NCBI GenBank assembly: GCA_026413225.1
Contig: CM048552.1
Location: 198,282,553-198,346,552 of the forward strand
Direction: 5' to 3'
Length of the DNA stretch: 64,000 nucleotides
Source: Otis tarda
Taxonomy: Eukaryota; Chordata; Aves; Otidiformes; Otididae
The notes under the pieces were generated by a model. That model saw only the letters and a program-made list of their open reading frames with translations, was not told the origin of the DNA and did not search any database. Every line of letters begins with the position of its first letter. The stretch's first letter is position 1. Made by a program: the position numbers and the translations under genes. Of the stretch, positions 20,555 through 34,100 are shown piece by piece.

Positions 20555-20627
20555 ACTAAACAAAATGATAACACATTATTATATCTCAGGCACTGTTGAG
20601 TTTTGGGCCTTATATTGTGCCCTAACA

Positions 20628-23600
20628 TTTCCATTCAAAGCCTGATTGAGCCACAGCTGTGGAGTTGGGTGCTCACGTCTCTGTGATCCTGGTCTCTACC
20701 CAGAAAGTCCAGGCCTTTAAAGCATGGATGAAAGAACTGAAGATAAGTACTGCTAAACAAAAAGTAGCCTTTGGTGGTCTCCAGAAGCATGACCCTGGAG
20801 TTCCTCTGCCACTAGTCTAGCGTCAAAGATAGCAAAGGCTATGACATTTGTGCACAGATCACTCCTCTATGGTACAGAGAGGGAGAGAGGAAGAAACCAA
20901 GTGCTTTCCCTGATGATTCTGCGGCTGCTTTCTTTTAAAATGCATTTAGACTAATCTTTTAAATGTACAATTCTACCCTGAGTATTTTATATCAGTAGAA
21001 ATGCATTACCACAACCAGAATGCACATTAGACATCCCATAAATATATTCACACACAACATATCTTGAGATACATAATACTATTTCTTCACTCTTCTGTAC
21101 ATCCCCAGCTTACAGTATGACAGAATCACCTCTTGGCATCCTGCCTTGTGGTGATAAATCAGGCTCAGCTGCTAAGATCCAGAGCCAGTGAGCATCGTTG
21201 GTACATACCTTGCTGCCAACCCATCGTCTGTTAATTCAAGAGTTCACATGTATGTGTTTATTCATAGTTCCTAATTTCCTAACGAAGTGAGTCATTAGGA
21301 AGACAGACAAAATGCCAGCAAAACAGTACCAATTAGTTTTCCTGCCCACTTTTCCAATCAGAGAATGGTATAGTGCCTCTTTCTTCAGTGCGACCATCAC
21401 CTTGTTGTGTTAGGTACTATAAAAAAGCAAGTACAAAAAGCCCCTGTCTCAAACAAATAACAACCTATGTATAAATTAAGAGGCAACACATGGTAGGGTG
21501 AAACGGCAATATCAGGCCGTCAGGAAGGGGTCTTAGTACACAGCTGCCTGCTCATTGCCGAGATTTCTGTGCTATAACAGCAAAAGAGACAATTTATACA
21601 ATTTATGGTTTACAGCATAAATATAAATAGTTGTTGATGATGAAAGAACCCCAGAGACCTTGTAAACTAAATCACCGTGAAAAAGACCCTCCATGAAGAC
21701 CATAAGCTGGCAAAAGCTTATGTCATGTATTCTGATCCCTTTCTTTAAACAAGAAAATATCTTCCTAATTAATGACTGATGGTATTAGTATGATTAAAGA
21801 CTTTTATATCTTCAAACTCTACTCTGCCCAGAAGGCTTTGAGATGTAAGAGTATATATCCAGACTAACACATAGCTTTACAGTGAGTGAAGACACCAAAT
21901 CTCTCTCTTGTATGAAAGTGTCTGCTGCTTTGATCATTACTCCCAGGGAGCAGCCAAGCAGTTAGAGCCAGTTCCTAGCAATGGAAGAAATATTAGAAAC
22001 AAGGCAAAATACATCACTAGAAGACAAATGAATATGGAAAGTTTGGATTTTCCCTTTATCTTTCTCCTTTTTTTTTTTTTTTCTTTCACACACATTATTT
22101 CAGGGAAGTGAGAAAGGGAAGATTTCATCAGCCAAACAAAGACCTCTCTGGTGCTTGCAAAGCTGCCATGGGACACAGCAGCTGGTGGGATCGTCAGGAT
22201 GTGCAAGGGGAGCTGAACACAGCCAAGGCTCTTCATCCTGTATTCATGTCTGCTGTACACCATGTTTGCTATGGGCATATTATCATCTTCTCTATAACCT
22301 CCAGTGATCTTTCAAGAGATACTGTCTTTTATCATAGAAGACATAGAGGACATCCATTTTTCATGTGATCAGAAGCACAAAAACATAATTCAAAATGAAC
22401 ATCTATTTGTGAAATTAATGCTAGCATACCATTCATCTTTTTTTTTTATTTGTTTAGGTGATTAATTTGCCTATGTTATATGGTATGCAGATATAATAAA
22501 CAATGGGTTGTCTCTCTTGCAATATTATTTTCTAGTCATTCTCTTTTCTAAGAAGTCTATAGATCACCACACATGACATATAAATGTGCTTCCAGAGATA
22601 GACAGAGGGAGAAACCAGAAACTTGATCATTCCTATTTCATGGAATTTGATACTCTGCAAAGCTGATCCTTGAACCTGCTTGAGAATGCTAAAAAAAAAA
22701 AGAAAATGACAAATTCAAGTTTTTAGGCATCTCAAAGGTCATGGAATTGAGTCTCAAGAACAGGACTTGATGTGGGCTTGAAGAGGCTCTGATTATGTGC
22801 TGACCTTGCTGGCAAACAAACAAGACAAAAGTTGCAAGGTGCAAGATTGGCATTTTGTTATGATGACTTTTATTTGGTATGGTATACAAAATTCTGGGAA
22901 ATATTCAGATAAATAGCAGCATAATAGTGAGCAAGTGCTTCCTGTAACTTCTCACACAAAGAATAGCAAGCTTGTAGAAGCTGCAAAGGAAATATATGGC
23001 AGCATTTTTCAGAACAGCTGGTTTTGGAAGAATTTAACTACAAACACAGCACACAGAGATTGATTTAGTAGGATGACTTAGAGGGTCTTAAATCTCACCT
23101 ACTCCCTTCCTCTGCTCCTCTCTCCAGTCGCACTGCTTGCCTGGATGAGCTTGCTCTAGACCAGGGCACACAGGCAGCCCTCCTCCCTTTCAGTGTCTCT
23201 CTGTGCACATGATAAATGGGCTTTGGCCCATTGAAGCAAATGGAAAAACTCCCATTTCAAGGTGATTTGGACTGAGTTCCTTGGCTATCTTTGTAACAGA
23301 GTTCTTCTTGAAGAGAATCACAAGGAAATGGTATCTGTCATTGCCTCTCTGCTCTTACCTGCCTATTGAACCAAACTCCGATAATGTGTAGACATACACC
23401 CTTGGTAGCCTCCATATGCAAGTTTTACAAGGAAATGCCGTCCTGTGTGCTCCACAGACTTGTCTACTTGCCTACAGATTTAGAGCAGAATTGATTCAGA
23501 TCTAAACTGAAGGCTCTCCCTGTGCCAATTAATCACCTTTCCTCACGCAGAGTTTTTGCAGCTGCCACAACATACTCTCCTTGGGCACCGATCCACTGCT

Positions 23601-26600
23601 TCACACCTCCCAAAGTTGTGCCACAATCACTAGCACTGATTTTTTATCCTAGGTAATAGGACAAATCTTGTAGGGCAACTGCAAATGGTAACTAACTTAC
23701 ATAATTATCCTGACACTTCACTGCACTCTCAGTCAGTTGACTACTGATATAGATTATAATGATACTTTAGTAATACTCAGATCAATCAACTTTCTGCCCA
23801 ATATATTATTTATATCTTTTTGTAGACAATAAAACCAGAAGGAGCCACTGTGGAAATCTATTCTGAGCTGAGCAGAGGGCTCTGTGTCAAGACCTGAGCC
23901 CTGAAAGAACTACACCATATCTTGTGCAAAACCATCCTGTGTCTGCAGTGATGGATATCTTCACTGCAAGCCTTGGGAAGCAGCTCCAGTGTTACTCAGG
24001 GAAGTGCCTAGGATCAGATGGGTTTGTGTGAAAAAAATCCTTTTGAATTTGTAATCACTATGTAATTTGAAACATCTGTAAAAAGAAAGATAAAAGGGAA
24101 GCATTCACATGCGTAGGGAGTAGAGTATAAAGAATGCAGGTTTCCTTTTATATCCCTATTACTGTGTTTGATCCTCTCCAGCTTCTGTAATTGCCCTCCG
24201 TGCGATTATCTTCAGCACAATACAACATTTTTTAAGTCAGTGCATACTAAAATTGTATTGTAATGCAGTGGCTGCTGTCTCCAGTAGATCTTTAGTAAAT
24301 TTGTGGTCAGCAGCAGCACTATTTAGTAAATAATACAAACCCATGACAGGTTTGCTGAAAGCAGGAACAGCCTCAGGGTGACTGAGGTGTAAGAAACAGC
24401 TCTGAATGAGCAATTCAGATGGAGGAGGCATTTAAATAATTAACTTCCTTTTGATAGGATTTTCCTGCTGTACTTGCAGAAAGGATAAACAATTAGCAAC
24501 TGAAACTCTCTTTCTCGCCTGAGCTGTCCCTGAGTGTATGAAATAATGAGCTTTACTCCAGGAGGGGAACGGTGCACGGACTATCCTCATAGCTATAAAC
24601 AAAGGAGGAGAAAAAGGGAGGTAAAGGGGCCATAGGCTCTGTGCACGGGAGGCTGTGGGGTGAGTTAGGCTGTTTTCCTATTTCTCCTTGGTGCTGAGGC
24701 AGAAGCAGCAGCGAAGTGTGAGGCTGTGCCCAGTGGGACTGTAGTGGGCAGAGGGAACCCACAGGGAGGTACCGCCACCGAGGATGGGGTGACACCACGG
24801 CACCTCCACCACCTGTGGGCTGACGCCTGCCCGTGCCAGCTGTGGTGCTTGGCCTCTGCTGCACTGCTTCCAGACCATACCAAGGCAATGGAGATCTTCC
24901 AGGAGTGGGGCTGGCATAGGGGCTGGAGGTCTTTCAGATGGAACAATAAAACATATGGAAAGGAGAAAGAAGGGAGAGGTAGGTGGATGGCTCAGCTGCA
25001 GTGTGAACATGCTTCCCAAAACTTACCCAGCGCAACCGATAATAACAGGCAGCAGCAGCAGCCTCCAGTGCTGGCCTGCCTACCTAGTCGGTCGCGATGC
25101 CCATGGGAGTTAGTCACACGTCTGCTGCAAAAGGCCACGTATATTAGACAGCGTTCACTTATGCCAATAGGAGGTATCCATCCCCCTTCAATACAAATTG
25201 TGTGAAACTGTAGAATGTGATCCAAAAACAGGATAAGCCCCAAAACTGTCTTTTGAATTGTCTTCTGCTTGATTTGGAACTGGAGGAGGAGCAGTAGGCT
25301 GTGCAGCAAATGCCTTCAGCTGCAGAGACCTACAGAAAAAACGTTCCATGACCCATTTACACAAATCAAACCACATGGCAATACTCAGCATTTTCTCCTA
25401 ACACTGTTAATTAAGAAACTGTTTTGACCATTCACTGGGTACCACTTCAAAATAATCCTCGTCTCTTATAAATGCCAAGCTGAGGACTATCAATATCCTT
25501 GGTTTACTGTTGCCACCTAACTCAATTTCATCCTTATCACTTGCTTTAGGGGATTTGCTTAAAAAAATCAGGAGAAGACCAAAGTATATTAAGGCACATG
25601 GTTGCAAATAAGGCTAAGAAAACTCAGCAAAAAGCATTGATGAGAAATACAGGCCATGTATGTGTTTGCAGTCAAATGCCTAGTGGTATGTAACTGAAGG
25701 CGAGTCCTGGTTTCTTTAATGCTGCATTTACAGCAGTCATTACAGAAAAGCAAACACATGCACACATGTACACACATACAACATACACACACACATACAC
25801 ACACTGCAAAGTCACCCTCTGAAAGTCAGCCCAGTCTGAAGGAACTGGAGCTAAAGGGAGGAGGGGAGTCCAAGAGAAGAGAAACCACAGGAATTGTCTG
25901 AACTTAGCAAACCTTGATGGTGCTTTTCTGGCCATAAGTCTCTGGTCTCTGTCATACTATGACAGAATACTTTTTCAACAGTGTTTCCAATTTCTTCCAC
26001 AGCTTCAAAGAGGATCTTCTGGGCAAAAAATGAACAGAAGTCTATCTCGTTTTCCATGAAATCTGGAAGACTGTAAATCTGGAAGGGGAAAGTATTTTTG
26101 GGCATCTTCCAGGAGAGGGACATACTTAGCTCAGGCCTACTCGAGAGACCTTTATATGGGTACGACTGAATCCTTCACCAAAGAGGAAGAGAAGAAGCAG
26201 GACCAGGGTCTGAAGACCCAGAAAGGATGCCACGTGTGGCCATGGGCAAGGAAGTGATGATGGATGGTGCAGATCTGGGGAAGAGGAAGAAAGTAGGGAA
26301 ACAAGGTAGGTCTCCATGCCAGGGAGGAGAAATGGAGGACAGGGAGGAGACAGAGGTGTCAGATGGGACCCCAGGACGTCACACACTGCTTTTTACACAG
26401 CAGAGAAGAGAGCAGAGGTCAGCAGAACAGGCAACACACAGACTTTTGTGGCACAGGGACTAGCCCAATGGATAGGGTAGGGCAGAGTAGGACAGGCTGC
26501 AGGGTTTCACTGCAATTGGTGGTGTGGGTGAACCCACACAGCTCCTCCCTTGGCAGAGTTGTGGGGGTGCTCACAAAGCCCAGTCTTGGCAGAATGGCCC

Positions 26601-26889
26601 AGTTAAAAACAGCTATTAAGACAGAAAGAGGAGTGCATACAGCATGTGGGAGCAGAATACCCAAAACTGCCTTCACTTGCCCGAAACTGAGCATGTTAAA
26701 GAAGACAGCAGCAACTAGCTGGATTGAGCAGTGACCAGGGAATTACAGAGAGACTTCTAAACAATGAAGGAGTCAGCTTAAGAAGGCTTATGAGTGAAGT
26801 ATAAAAATTTGTAACAGCAGGGAGAGCCCTTGGAGTGGGAACAGCAGCAGTCAAAAGTTGATATGATGCTTCCAGAGGTACCACTAGGT
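20628..26889. other. Unique sequence, no confirmed gene
   Basis: These 6.3 kb hold no gene I recognise. The longest frames (159 codons plus at 24726-25205; 113 codons minus at 24678-25019) overlap on opposite strands in a GC-richer patch, which is typical of chance openings. A T15 run lies at 22068-22082 and a CA-rich microsatellite at 25751-25804. Confidence 0.55.
25751..25804. repeat. CA-rich imperfect microsatellite
   Basis: An interrupted (CA)n tract with ATG and ATA interruptions, about 54 bases. It generates cysteine/valine-rich chance frames on the minus strand. Confidence 0.9.
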
Positions 26890-27123
26890 ACTTGTCAACA
26901 TGGGTGCACGAAGGGGAAGTCCTACTTAACTAATTTGATATCCTTCTATGATAAGCACACTCGCCTAGTGGATGAGGAGGAGGTGGTGGATGTAGGTTTT
27001 ATGGATTTTAGTAAGGCTTATGATACTGTCCCTCACAGTATCCTTCTGGACAAGTTGTCCAACTGTGGGATGACCAGGTTCATGGTGCACTGGGTGAAGA
27101 ACTGCCTGAAGTGCAGAGCTTAA
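26890..27123 (+). pseudogene. CR1 reverse transcriptase fragment (palm motif A)
   Basis: The frame that is open over 26830-27123 encodes KGKSYLTNLISFYDKHTR, followed by the catalytic motif A as FMDFSKAYDTVPHSILLDKL (26998-27057), with aspartates at codons 27004 and 27022. This is the LINE polymerase palm, which holds the first metal-binding aspartate. The frame stops at TAA 27121-27123, in the middle of the domain, where an intact element would continue. The methionine at 26830 lies outside the recognisable element, so it is not a true start. Confidence 0.85.
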
Positions 27124-27180
27124 AGAGTTGTAGTGAATGGGGCTACATCTGGCTAGTGACTGATCACCAGCGACACTCCT

Positions 27181-27600
27181 TAGGGTTCAATTCTAGGGCC
27201 AGTTCTGTTCATTACATTTATCAATGATCTGGATGCAGAGTTGAATGCACCATTAGCAAGTTTGCTGATGATGCCAAACTGGGAGGTGCCGTTCACTCTC
27301 TTGAGGGACAGAGGGCCTTGCAGAGGCATCTGAATAGATTGCAACATTGAGTAATGATTAATGGGATAAAGTTTAACAAGTCAAAATGCCAGGTTCTGTA
27401 CCTAGGACAGAGTAATGCTGGACACAAGGGTAAATTGGGAGAGGAGTGGGTGAAGAGCAGCCCTGCAGAAAGGGATGCTGGTGGGCAGCAGGCTCAATAT
27501 GAGTCAGCAGTGGGCCCTGGCAGCTGAGAGGGCAAACTGTGTCCTGGAGGGCATCAAACACAGCATAACCAGCCAGTCAAAAAGGTAATCATCCCACTGT
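27181..27600 (+). pseudogene. CR1 reverse transcriptase fragment (motif C region), out of frame
   Basis: Translation in pieces gives LGPVLFITFINDLD-like codons near 27198-27235 and FADDAKLGG from 27261, the polymerase motif C that holds the second pair of catalytic aspartates. Stop codons and indels separate the pieces, so no continuous ORF exists. It links the motif A fragment upstream with the C-terminal fragment downstream. Confidence 0.8.
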
Positions 27601-27608
27601 ACTCAGCG

Positions 27609-28037
27609 TTGATGCGGCCTTACCTCAAGTACTCTGTGCAGTTCTGGGTCCCACAACTTAAGAAGGATGTGAAGGTTCTTGAATGCATCCGGAGGAGGGC
27701 AACAAAGCTGGTGGAAGGGTTGGACGGAATGTCCTGTGAGGAGCGGATGAAGACTCCAAACTCGGCTCATCTAGTTTGGAGAAAAGGAGGCTCATGCCTC
27801 TACCTCATTGCTCTCTACAGCTTTCTGAGGAGGGCAAGTGGAGAGGGAGGTGTTGAGCTCTTCTCCCTGGTATCCAGTGACAGGATCTTTGGGAATGGTT
27901 CAAAGCTGCACCAGGAGAGGTTTAGAGTGGACATTAGGAAGCATTTCTTTACTGAGAGGACGGTCAAACACTTGGACAGGCTTCCTAGAAACGTGGTTAA
28001 TGCCCCAAGCTTGTCAGCATTTGGACAATGCCCTTAA
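27609..28037 (+). pseudogene. CR1 ORF2 C-terminal fragment
   Basis: The 142-codon frame shows YLKYSVQFWVPQLKKDVKVLE at its start, then a CEERM, a DRIFGNGSK and a FRVDIRKHFFTERTVKHLDRLP segment, each the counterpart of a CR1 C-terminal motif. Compared with the copy at 18395-19060 several residues differ, for instance HLDRLP instead of HWNRLP and IFGNG instead of TRGNG, so it belongs to a different or older subfamily. The real frame shifts near the end. Confidence 0.85.
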
Positions 28038-28130
28038 CAACATGCTTTAGCTTTTGGTCAGCCCTGAATTAGTCTGACAGTTGGACTGGGTGATCATTGT
28101 AGGTGCCTTCCAACTAAGTATGCTGTTCTG

Positions 28131-28160
28131 TTCTATTCTATTCTATTCTATTCTATTCTA
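28131..28160. repeat. (TTCTA)6 at a LINE 3' end
   Basis: Six perfect TTCTA units directly follow the LINE 3' untranslated region, which ends ...TATGCTGTTCTG. The position shows it derives from the element's terminal repeat, either as its own tail or by expansion. Confidence 0.95.
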
Positions 28161-31100
28161 GTGGGGTGACAGCATGGGGTACTGCAGTGGAGATGCACAC
28201 CTGGAGTGCCTGTGTGTGAGCCTGGGGGGACCTTTGTCACTGGTGTGTGCATGGGGAGGACCCACATCTCACAGGAGGGGTGTGAGGGTAGGGGAGCCAC
28301 CATTGTTGCGAGAAGGGTGAGTGCTGGTGGCCCACATGCCCTCTGAGGAGGTGGTGTGCACATAACTGTGCACGCTGTGGGATTAGAGCTTTGGGGGATT
28401 AGTTGTGAAGGCTATTTGAAAATGTGTAGATATTTATTAACATTTCGTAGGCATTTAGTGCTGTGGTTTGTCTGTCATATTACTGATATTGATCCTGCAT
28501 GTACAGTTCACTGATCACCAGTTAATTATACATCATTAAAAAATCTAAACATTGCTTTGATCCTGGTTTGATTTAAACCACATAAGCTGAGCAACATTTT
28601 CCCTGGGACAGAGGATGGAGGAACTCCTACAGAAAACAGAAAGGGTACAAGCTGCCCCAGTGCTGCCCCAGCTCTTACGCAGCACAGCAAAGCTGAGCTC
28701 CTTGAGCCACAGGTGATCCATGAGAAGAGCGAAGGCAGGTCCCAGGCTGGGGGAGATGTCACATGACTTGGGGTGTCTATCACGGAGACAGCCATCATGG
28801 CTCGACAGGGCTGACTGGGACCAGCCACACGCCCACAGCTCCCTCCCAGGAACCACACTAGGAGTGCCCTTGCAGGAGTGCAGTGCGGACCTCACAGCTC
28901 TTGCACACATGGAGAAATTTGTGTCTCAGACCTACAGCTTGCAACACGCTTTCGATCTGCACTGGGGCAGGACAGAAAGCCACGCCAGGGGAAACATTTA
29001 TTTCACTATGTGCCCTGTGCTGTATTCTAGTGAAGACAAAAATGGACCATTGCAGGTCCCCTGGTCCAGGTGGGCTCTGCTCCTCATCCCGTGATGAGAT
29101 GGCATGGGAGAGAAGACAGTTGCTTTGCATTCATATTCATGATCCAGGTGGTGAACCATTCAGGTCACCCAGGGGATTTTATCTCCTCCCTGGGCCCATA
29201 TGCAGCCCTCTAGTCCACATTGCAACCCTAGTAAGGTTAATTCCCTTCTCATGAAGGAAGAGGCACCCGTAATTCACTCAAACTGGCTTCATGGTAGGTT
29301 TTAGTCAGAGCATGAAGGAAGCTTGCAGGCAAGCACTGAAGCATGCAGAGCTTCAATGAGATAAAAAAGGTGGGTGCCGTTCTAGGATTGGGCTTGTAGT
29401 CCCATTTGCAAACATTCGTCATTGAAGGCGTTGCCAGACAAGTCGTCTCCTTTCTTTGGCTGATATGAGTGAATGTGATGAGCAACTCTGCCCACACTGT
29501 TCCTGAGAGAAGCGTTTCAGTAAACTCTACCCTGTGCCAACAGGACACAACTGAAGTGCCCGCTGCGTGAGCTGGCACTGCTCCTCCTGTACATCTTCTG
29601 CAAGCAGCTGCAGGGATTGCTGTGAAGACAGCAGTCACTTAAAAAGGAGGCAAGAAACACATTTACCCCTGGTTTCTGCAGGTTCTCTGAACCTTTGGGC
29701 TAGAAGCACTTTGCAGCTGGCCAAGAAGGTACTGCTGGCCCTTGGGTCTTTGGAGCAAGGGCACAGACAGCTAAACAGCAGAGCATCCACCAACAGCTCT
29801 ACGAAAATGTGACAGAGTCTGGGAGGGAAAACTCAAAGGAGTTTGTGTCCATCAAGTGTTTTCTCCCCGTTTCATTTTAGTCTAGCACAGCTTGAAAGGC
29901 AAAGTCTGTGCTTTGGTTTGCAACTCATGAAGGACTGGCTTCACTTTTCCCTTGGGACACGTCTCCGCTCAGGGCAAAACAGCTGGGCTGCAGAGGACCT
30001 GGGTTGCAGCGCCATCTCCACAGCCTCATAACTCACTTCACCTTGCTTTTGTCCTACAGTTTTATTTCTGCGAAGCACTTATGTGCAGATTACAAGCTGA
30101 TATTTATAAGACTACAAGTTAAACACATGCCTGTGTGTCTTTGAATGCGAACACTGCTTCCCCCTGCTCCCACTGACCTGAACCAGTGCTCCGCATTAGA
30201 AAAGATGGGAGTTTCTGAAGCATCCCACGCAAACCCAGAGTTGAGGAAAGGAGAGAGACAGACAGACAAAAGCCTGAGAACAGCCACACAGAGAAGGGCT
30301 TAATGGAAATATTTGTGACAGTTGGATAATGAATAACCAAGCCTTTGGGAAAAAAAAATCCAACATTTTTACAAGTCAGATGGTGAAAATGACCTCAGCA
30401 ATATTTTCCCCTCAGATGAACCGCTCAGTGCCTTGGGGTGAGCAGCAGTTATGCTCACTTCTCACTACGCCCCGGGAAACAGCGTAAGGAGGATGCCCTG
30501 CTCACTGGGAGAACAGCAGGGGAGTGGACCAGGCTACAGAGAGCTGAGATGAGATAAACAACACTTGTTATAGACAGACTTTGAAAAGTAAATTGCAAAT
30601 GATCAAGGGGAGAAATAAAGGCAACGCGTGAGTCCTACAGGTTGGTGATCCTGTCCACAAAAGTGGCTTAGTTTCTGCAAGCCTGATGCTTTCAGTGTTG
30701 AACAAACATTTGTACCTGGTGATCATTGCATGCAAATAGAGAAGGCTCTTGGGCAGCTGTCATCTGTCACACACTTCAGATAGAGAGAGGGGGAACACAG
30801 AAACTATTAGCTGAGCAATAAGGACTTTTTCTGCTAAGACAGGTCCATCTCTGTGGTAACAACTGTGGCCAATATGTAAAAAGGCTCCTTTGCAAAGAGC
30901 AAAGCCTGCAGGGTGGATCACCAGTAGCCTTGACTAAATGGAGTTAGTCCCTCAAGAGAGATGCACAGGCTCTCCTATAGCTCCTTGGTCCCCTGCAGTG
31001 TAGAGATACTGCCATGGACACACAGGGCACAATGTGGTGTTGGGACCACTGAGGCCATACGCCCATGTGTTTTATGGGATCAACAGTTGATATCCACAAA

Positions 31101-34100
31101 GCAGGAGTGGACGTCTGTGTCTGATCTGGTCTCCATACAGTTGATAGAAAGAAACAGAGGCCACAGGGATGCAATTTGTCCCGTCTGTATCTTTTGGAAA
31201 GGGTAAAATGAGCCCCCCTGCTCTCCAATTTCTCTCATCAGGTTAAGAACCCCACTTAGCTCCAAAGGGAGCCTGGGTTGCAGTCATCTGCCCTTGTGAC
31301 ATACAGGCTTGGGGAAAATGAATCTTTTCCTCTTGTCTTGCCTTTCTTTTGAGCTGTGAGAGGGAGCAGGTCTCAGTGCAACTGTCAGTATGTCACCTTG
31401 TACAAGACATTAGGAAGAAGCATCTACCCAAAACACCTGACACCAAGACAGGCAAGACGAAGAGGAGGAGCAGTGCCAGGACCTGCCCATAGAGCTGGCC
31501 TGTGGTAGACTGGCACTAGGAGTTTCAGGTCAGTGCCTTCTTGATTGGATCCCATACCACATAAGGTACACATGGGTCTCAGGCCTTTTCCCACACTTCA
31601 GCAGGTACGGACAGGGCATGCAATGTTGCAGGTACTTTCCTGGTTGCAAACATGTGAAGCCCATAACTCCAAGATACTTCCACCTGGAACTGCAGGGTGC
31701 AGCCCTGTCCTGAAGCTTCCTTCATCGAAGGGGATGAATAATTCAGCTTTAATACCAATAACTGCAAATAGTCTAAAGATAAGCCTTGATCTTATAAAAT
31801 TATCTGAATAAATACCCTTTATTAGAGAGCACATGCTTCCAGTACTGCCACAACAAATTTAGAAGAGCACTGCCCCTCTCCTGCCTGATGCCTTCTCAGA
31901 AGCAACAAAAGCACAGCTCAGCTGCAGACACCAAGCAGAAGCTGCCACTGCTCCATCTGTCCATTGAGGAGTGACAAGCAGGGCCACCTCAGACACGATC
32001 TGTCTCTGAAGAAAGCTTATTTGTTTAAATATTATTCAGGATATGATTCAGTTATCTATGCCTAGGCACCTAATGTCATTTTGGGCTTCTGTATAGAAAT
32101 ATCGTTTGGGGTCCCATACATACAACAAAGTGGAGGAGCCGTGCACACGATGCATTGCATGTTCATGTCCGTCCACCTCGATCACAGAAGACAGCTGCAG
32201 TATCTCTGCCTTGGGCCAACACCTTCAGCTGTGCCTGATCCTCCTTACGGCTAGTCATCTGAACATCCGTGGGGACAGGGAGGAGTGAGGGAGAAGAGGG
32301 AGATAATGATAGTTGAAAAATTTATTCAATGAGATTCATGGAATTTGGGGACTAATACATTCTATGAATAATATTTTCATGATTTTCCCAACTCCAGTGC
32401 TAACAGAAGATATGAATAATGATCGAAGCAAACACTTGAATTATATGACAATGTTATTGAACTTTGCATATATTACATGAATGGAGGGGATTCTAGTTCT
32501 GCCCGTTGTCAGTTTGATGGAGACGTTCTCAAAAATAGTGAAATATGCATTTGACCTCTCCCCACAGAAAGTTTGCACTCAGATTACCTGACAGTAAGAA
32601 TCAATAAATAACTCGCATGCTGTTTCTCTCCCAGAAAATTGCTAACAATTGCTCTCTTTCACTTCAGAAATTACATGCCTAGAAATGCCTAGACATGGCA
32701 GACATCTCGTCTTTCCACTTTACGCAGGGTGGCATGTCCTTCTGTCTGGGGGAGAAACCCGTTCCTCCGGGGCACTGCAACCTGCCACTGCCCCACAGCG
32801 GCACATGCTGGCAGCCCCTGATGTTGCGGCAGCTCACTCTCCAGCAGTTATGGATGGATCATAGGGGGATCCCAGCAAGGCTCTTCCCATATTTCATCCT
32901 TCCCAACATCTCCTCACCATTGGAGGTGCCTGCTGAATGTGGTCTCTAGACACAAGGGCAAAAGAGGGATTAATTGGTCCCTGTGAAGTTCAGCCATGAA
33001 ATCCAAGCTGTAGTCAGATGGGCTTCTGCAGGGTTTCTGCTGCTTTTCCCTGACCCTTGGCAGGCAGAGCTACTGACTTCAGCACACGGTAGAATTTAAC
33101 CATAAATTAATTATAATGTCCTCTCCTCTTTGTCTTACCAGAGAAACTGGAGAGTCAATGGACATTTCCCGTTCAGCCTAAGAAGTTGTGGTTAAACAAT
33201 AACATGTCTGTTGTATTACCAGCCAGAGCAGCTTTAATGACTCCAAACAACATGGGACCTACTGCATCTCCTGCTATACCGTGAATAAGGTTCATTTCTA
33301 AAACGAAAAGATAACATGACTTCCTGGTATCAGTTCACTGACATCAGACACACAGCACCCTTTGACATCAGTGGTGAAAGATCCTGCTAAAGAAAAACAG
33401 TCAATTATTTCCACCCTCCGAAATTCATAATTTAACTGATAACTGAGCTTGTTGCAAGGAACTGACTGTCATTCCCCAGCTAAATGTCGAATTCATCAGT
33501 TCCCGGAGGGCCTCTACTCAGTCAGAAATGAACATGGTTCACACACATATTTAATTCTAACTTTGAAAGTAGGGAGGAATTTAACAGAACATTAGAGACT
33601 GATGAATAAATTATAATGGCATTAATGAGGTTGATGCTTATAACTAAAGGGAAAAGTCCCCAGAGGGTTCAGGGAGCTCCAAAAATACTAATAACTTATT
33701 AATTTTGGAGTTTATAGTAGATAACAAATTAAACATGCTAAATATGAGTATGCACTGTGATTTCTGCTGCACAAGGCGAAGTCTTTCGGCATATTATACT
33801 ATGGGGTATCATTTACAAGGCCAGAGAAGTAATTATTCTTTTTTATATATCTTCAGGAAAGATTGTGTCTGGATAGCTGTTTGCAGTCCTAAGCACTTGA
33901 CTACAGGAGGTTAGTGATAAACCAGAAGAAATTTGAGAGATTCCAACTATGAGCAAAGGAAATGATAAAAAGGTTCTGGTAAAAAGAGTAGGGGACAAAT
34001 CCTCTTCAGAAAGATGGGAATAACTAGATATGAACAGAAAAGAAGCTGGTGGGAAATTGTATGACACTGAGAAGAAAAATATTGCAGCAAACAAGTCAAA

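Larger units (their letters stand above)
19417..20627 (-). mobile_element. Long antisense LTR of an endogenous retrovirus (solo)
   Basis: On the minus strand the 1211-base segment begins TGTTAGGGCACAATATAAGG and ends GAACTACGACA, the TGT..ACA form of an LTR. A TATA-like TATTTAAG lies at 20391-20398 and an AATAAA at 19599-19604, in the right order but about 790 bases apart. Between them is a GC-rich degenerate repeat with recurring CTGCAGGGG and CCATGG words (about 19870-20090). I recall similar GC-rich LTR repeats being common in bird genomes, but I assign no family name. I see no interior, no second copy and no clear target-site duplication (CACTA on the left, TTTCC on the right). The frame of 221 codons on the opposite strand (19730-20395) is a by-product of this GC-rich repeat. 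Confidence 0.75.
26890..28160 (+). mobile_element. CR1-like LINE with broken reverse transcriptase and (TTCTA)6 tail
   Basis: A plus-strand LINE of about 1.27 kb. It opens in the reverse-transcriptase domain just before motif A (FMDFSKAYDTVP), continues through a motif C remnant encoded by TTTGCTGATGATGCC at 27261, and on to the C-terminal region and 3' untranslated region. It ends not with the ATTCTATGAT-type repeat of the other copies but with six TTCTA units at 28131-28160. The coding region is broken into at least two pieces by stops and frameshifts. The 5' edge is approximate. Confidence 0.9.

Noticed and set aside
24678-25205. Overlapping frames of 113 (minus) and 159 (plus) codons in a GC-richer patch
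   Set aside because: Opposite strands are open over the same bases, as expected when GC is high; no family similarity seen.
25589-25935. Cysteine/valine-rich minus-strand frames
   Set aside because: They translate the CA-rich microsatellite.
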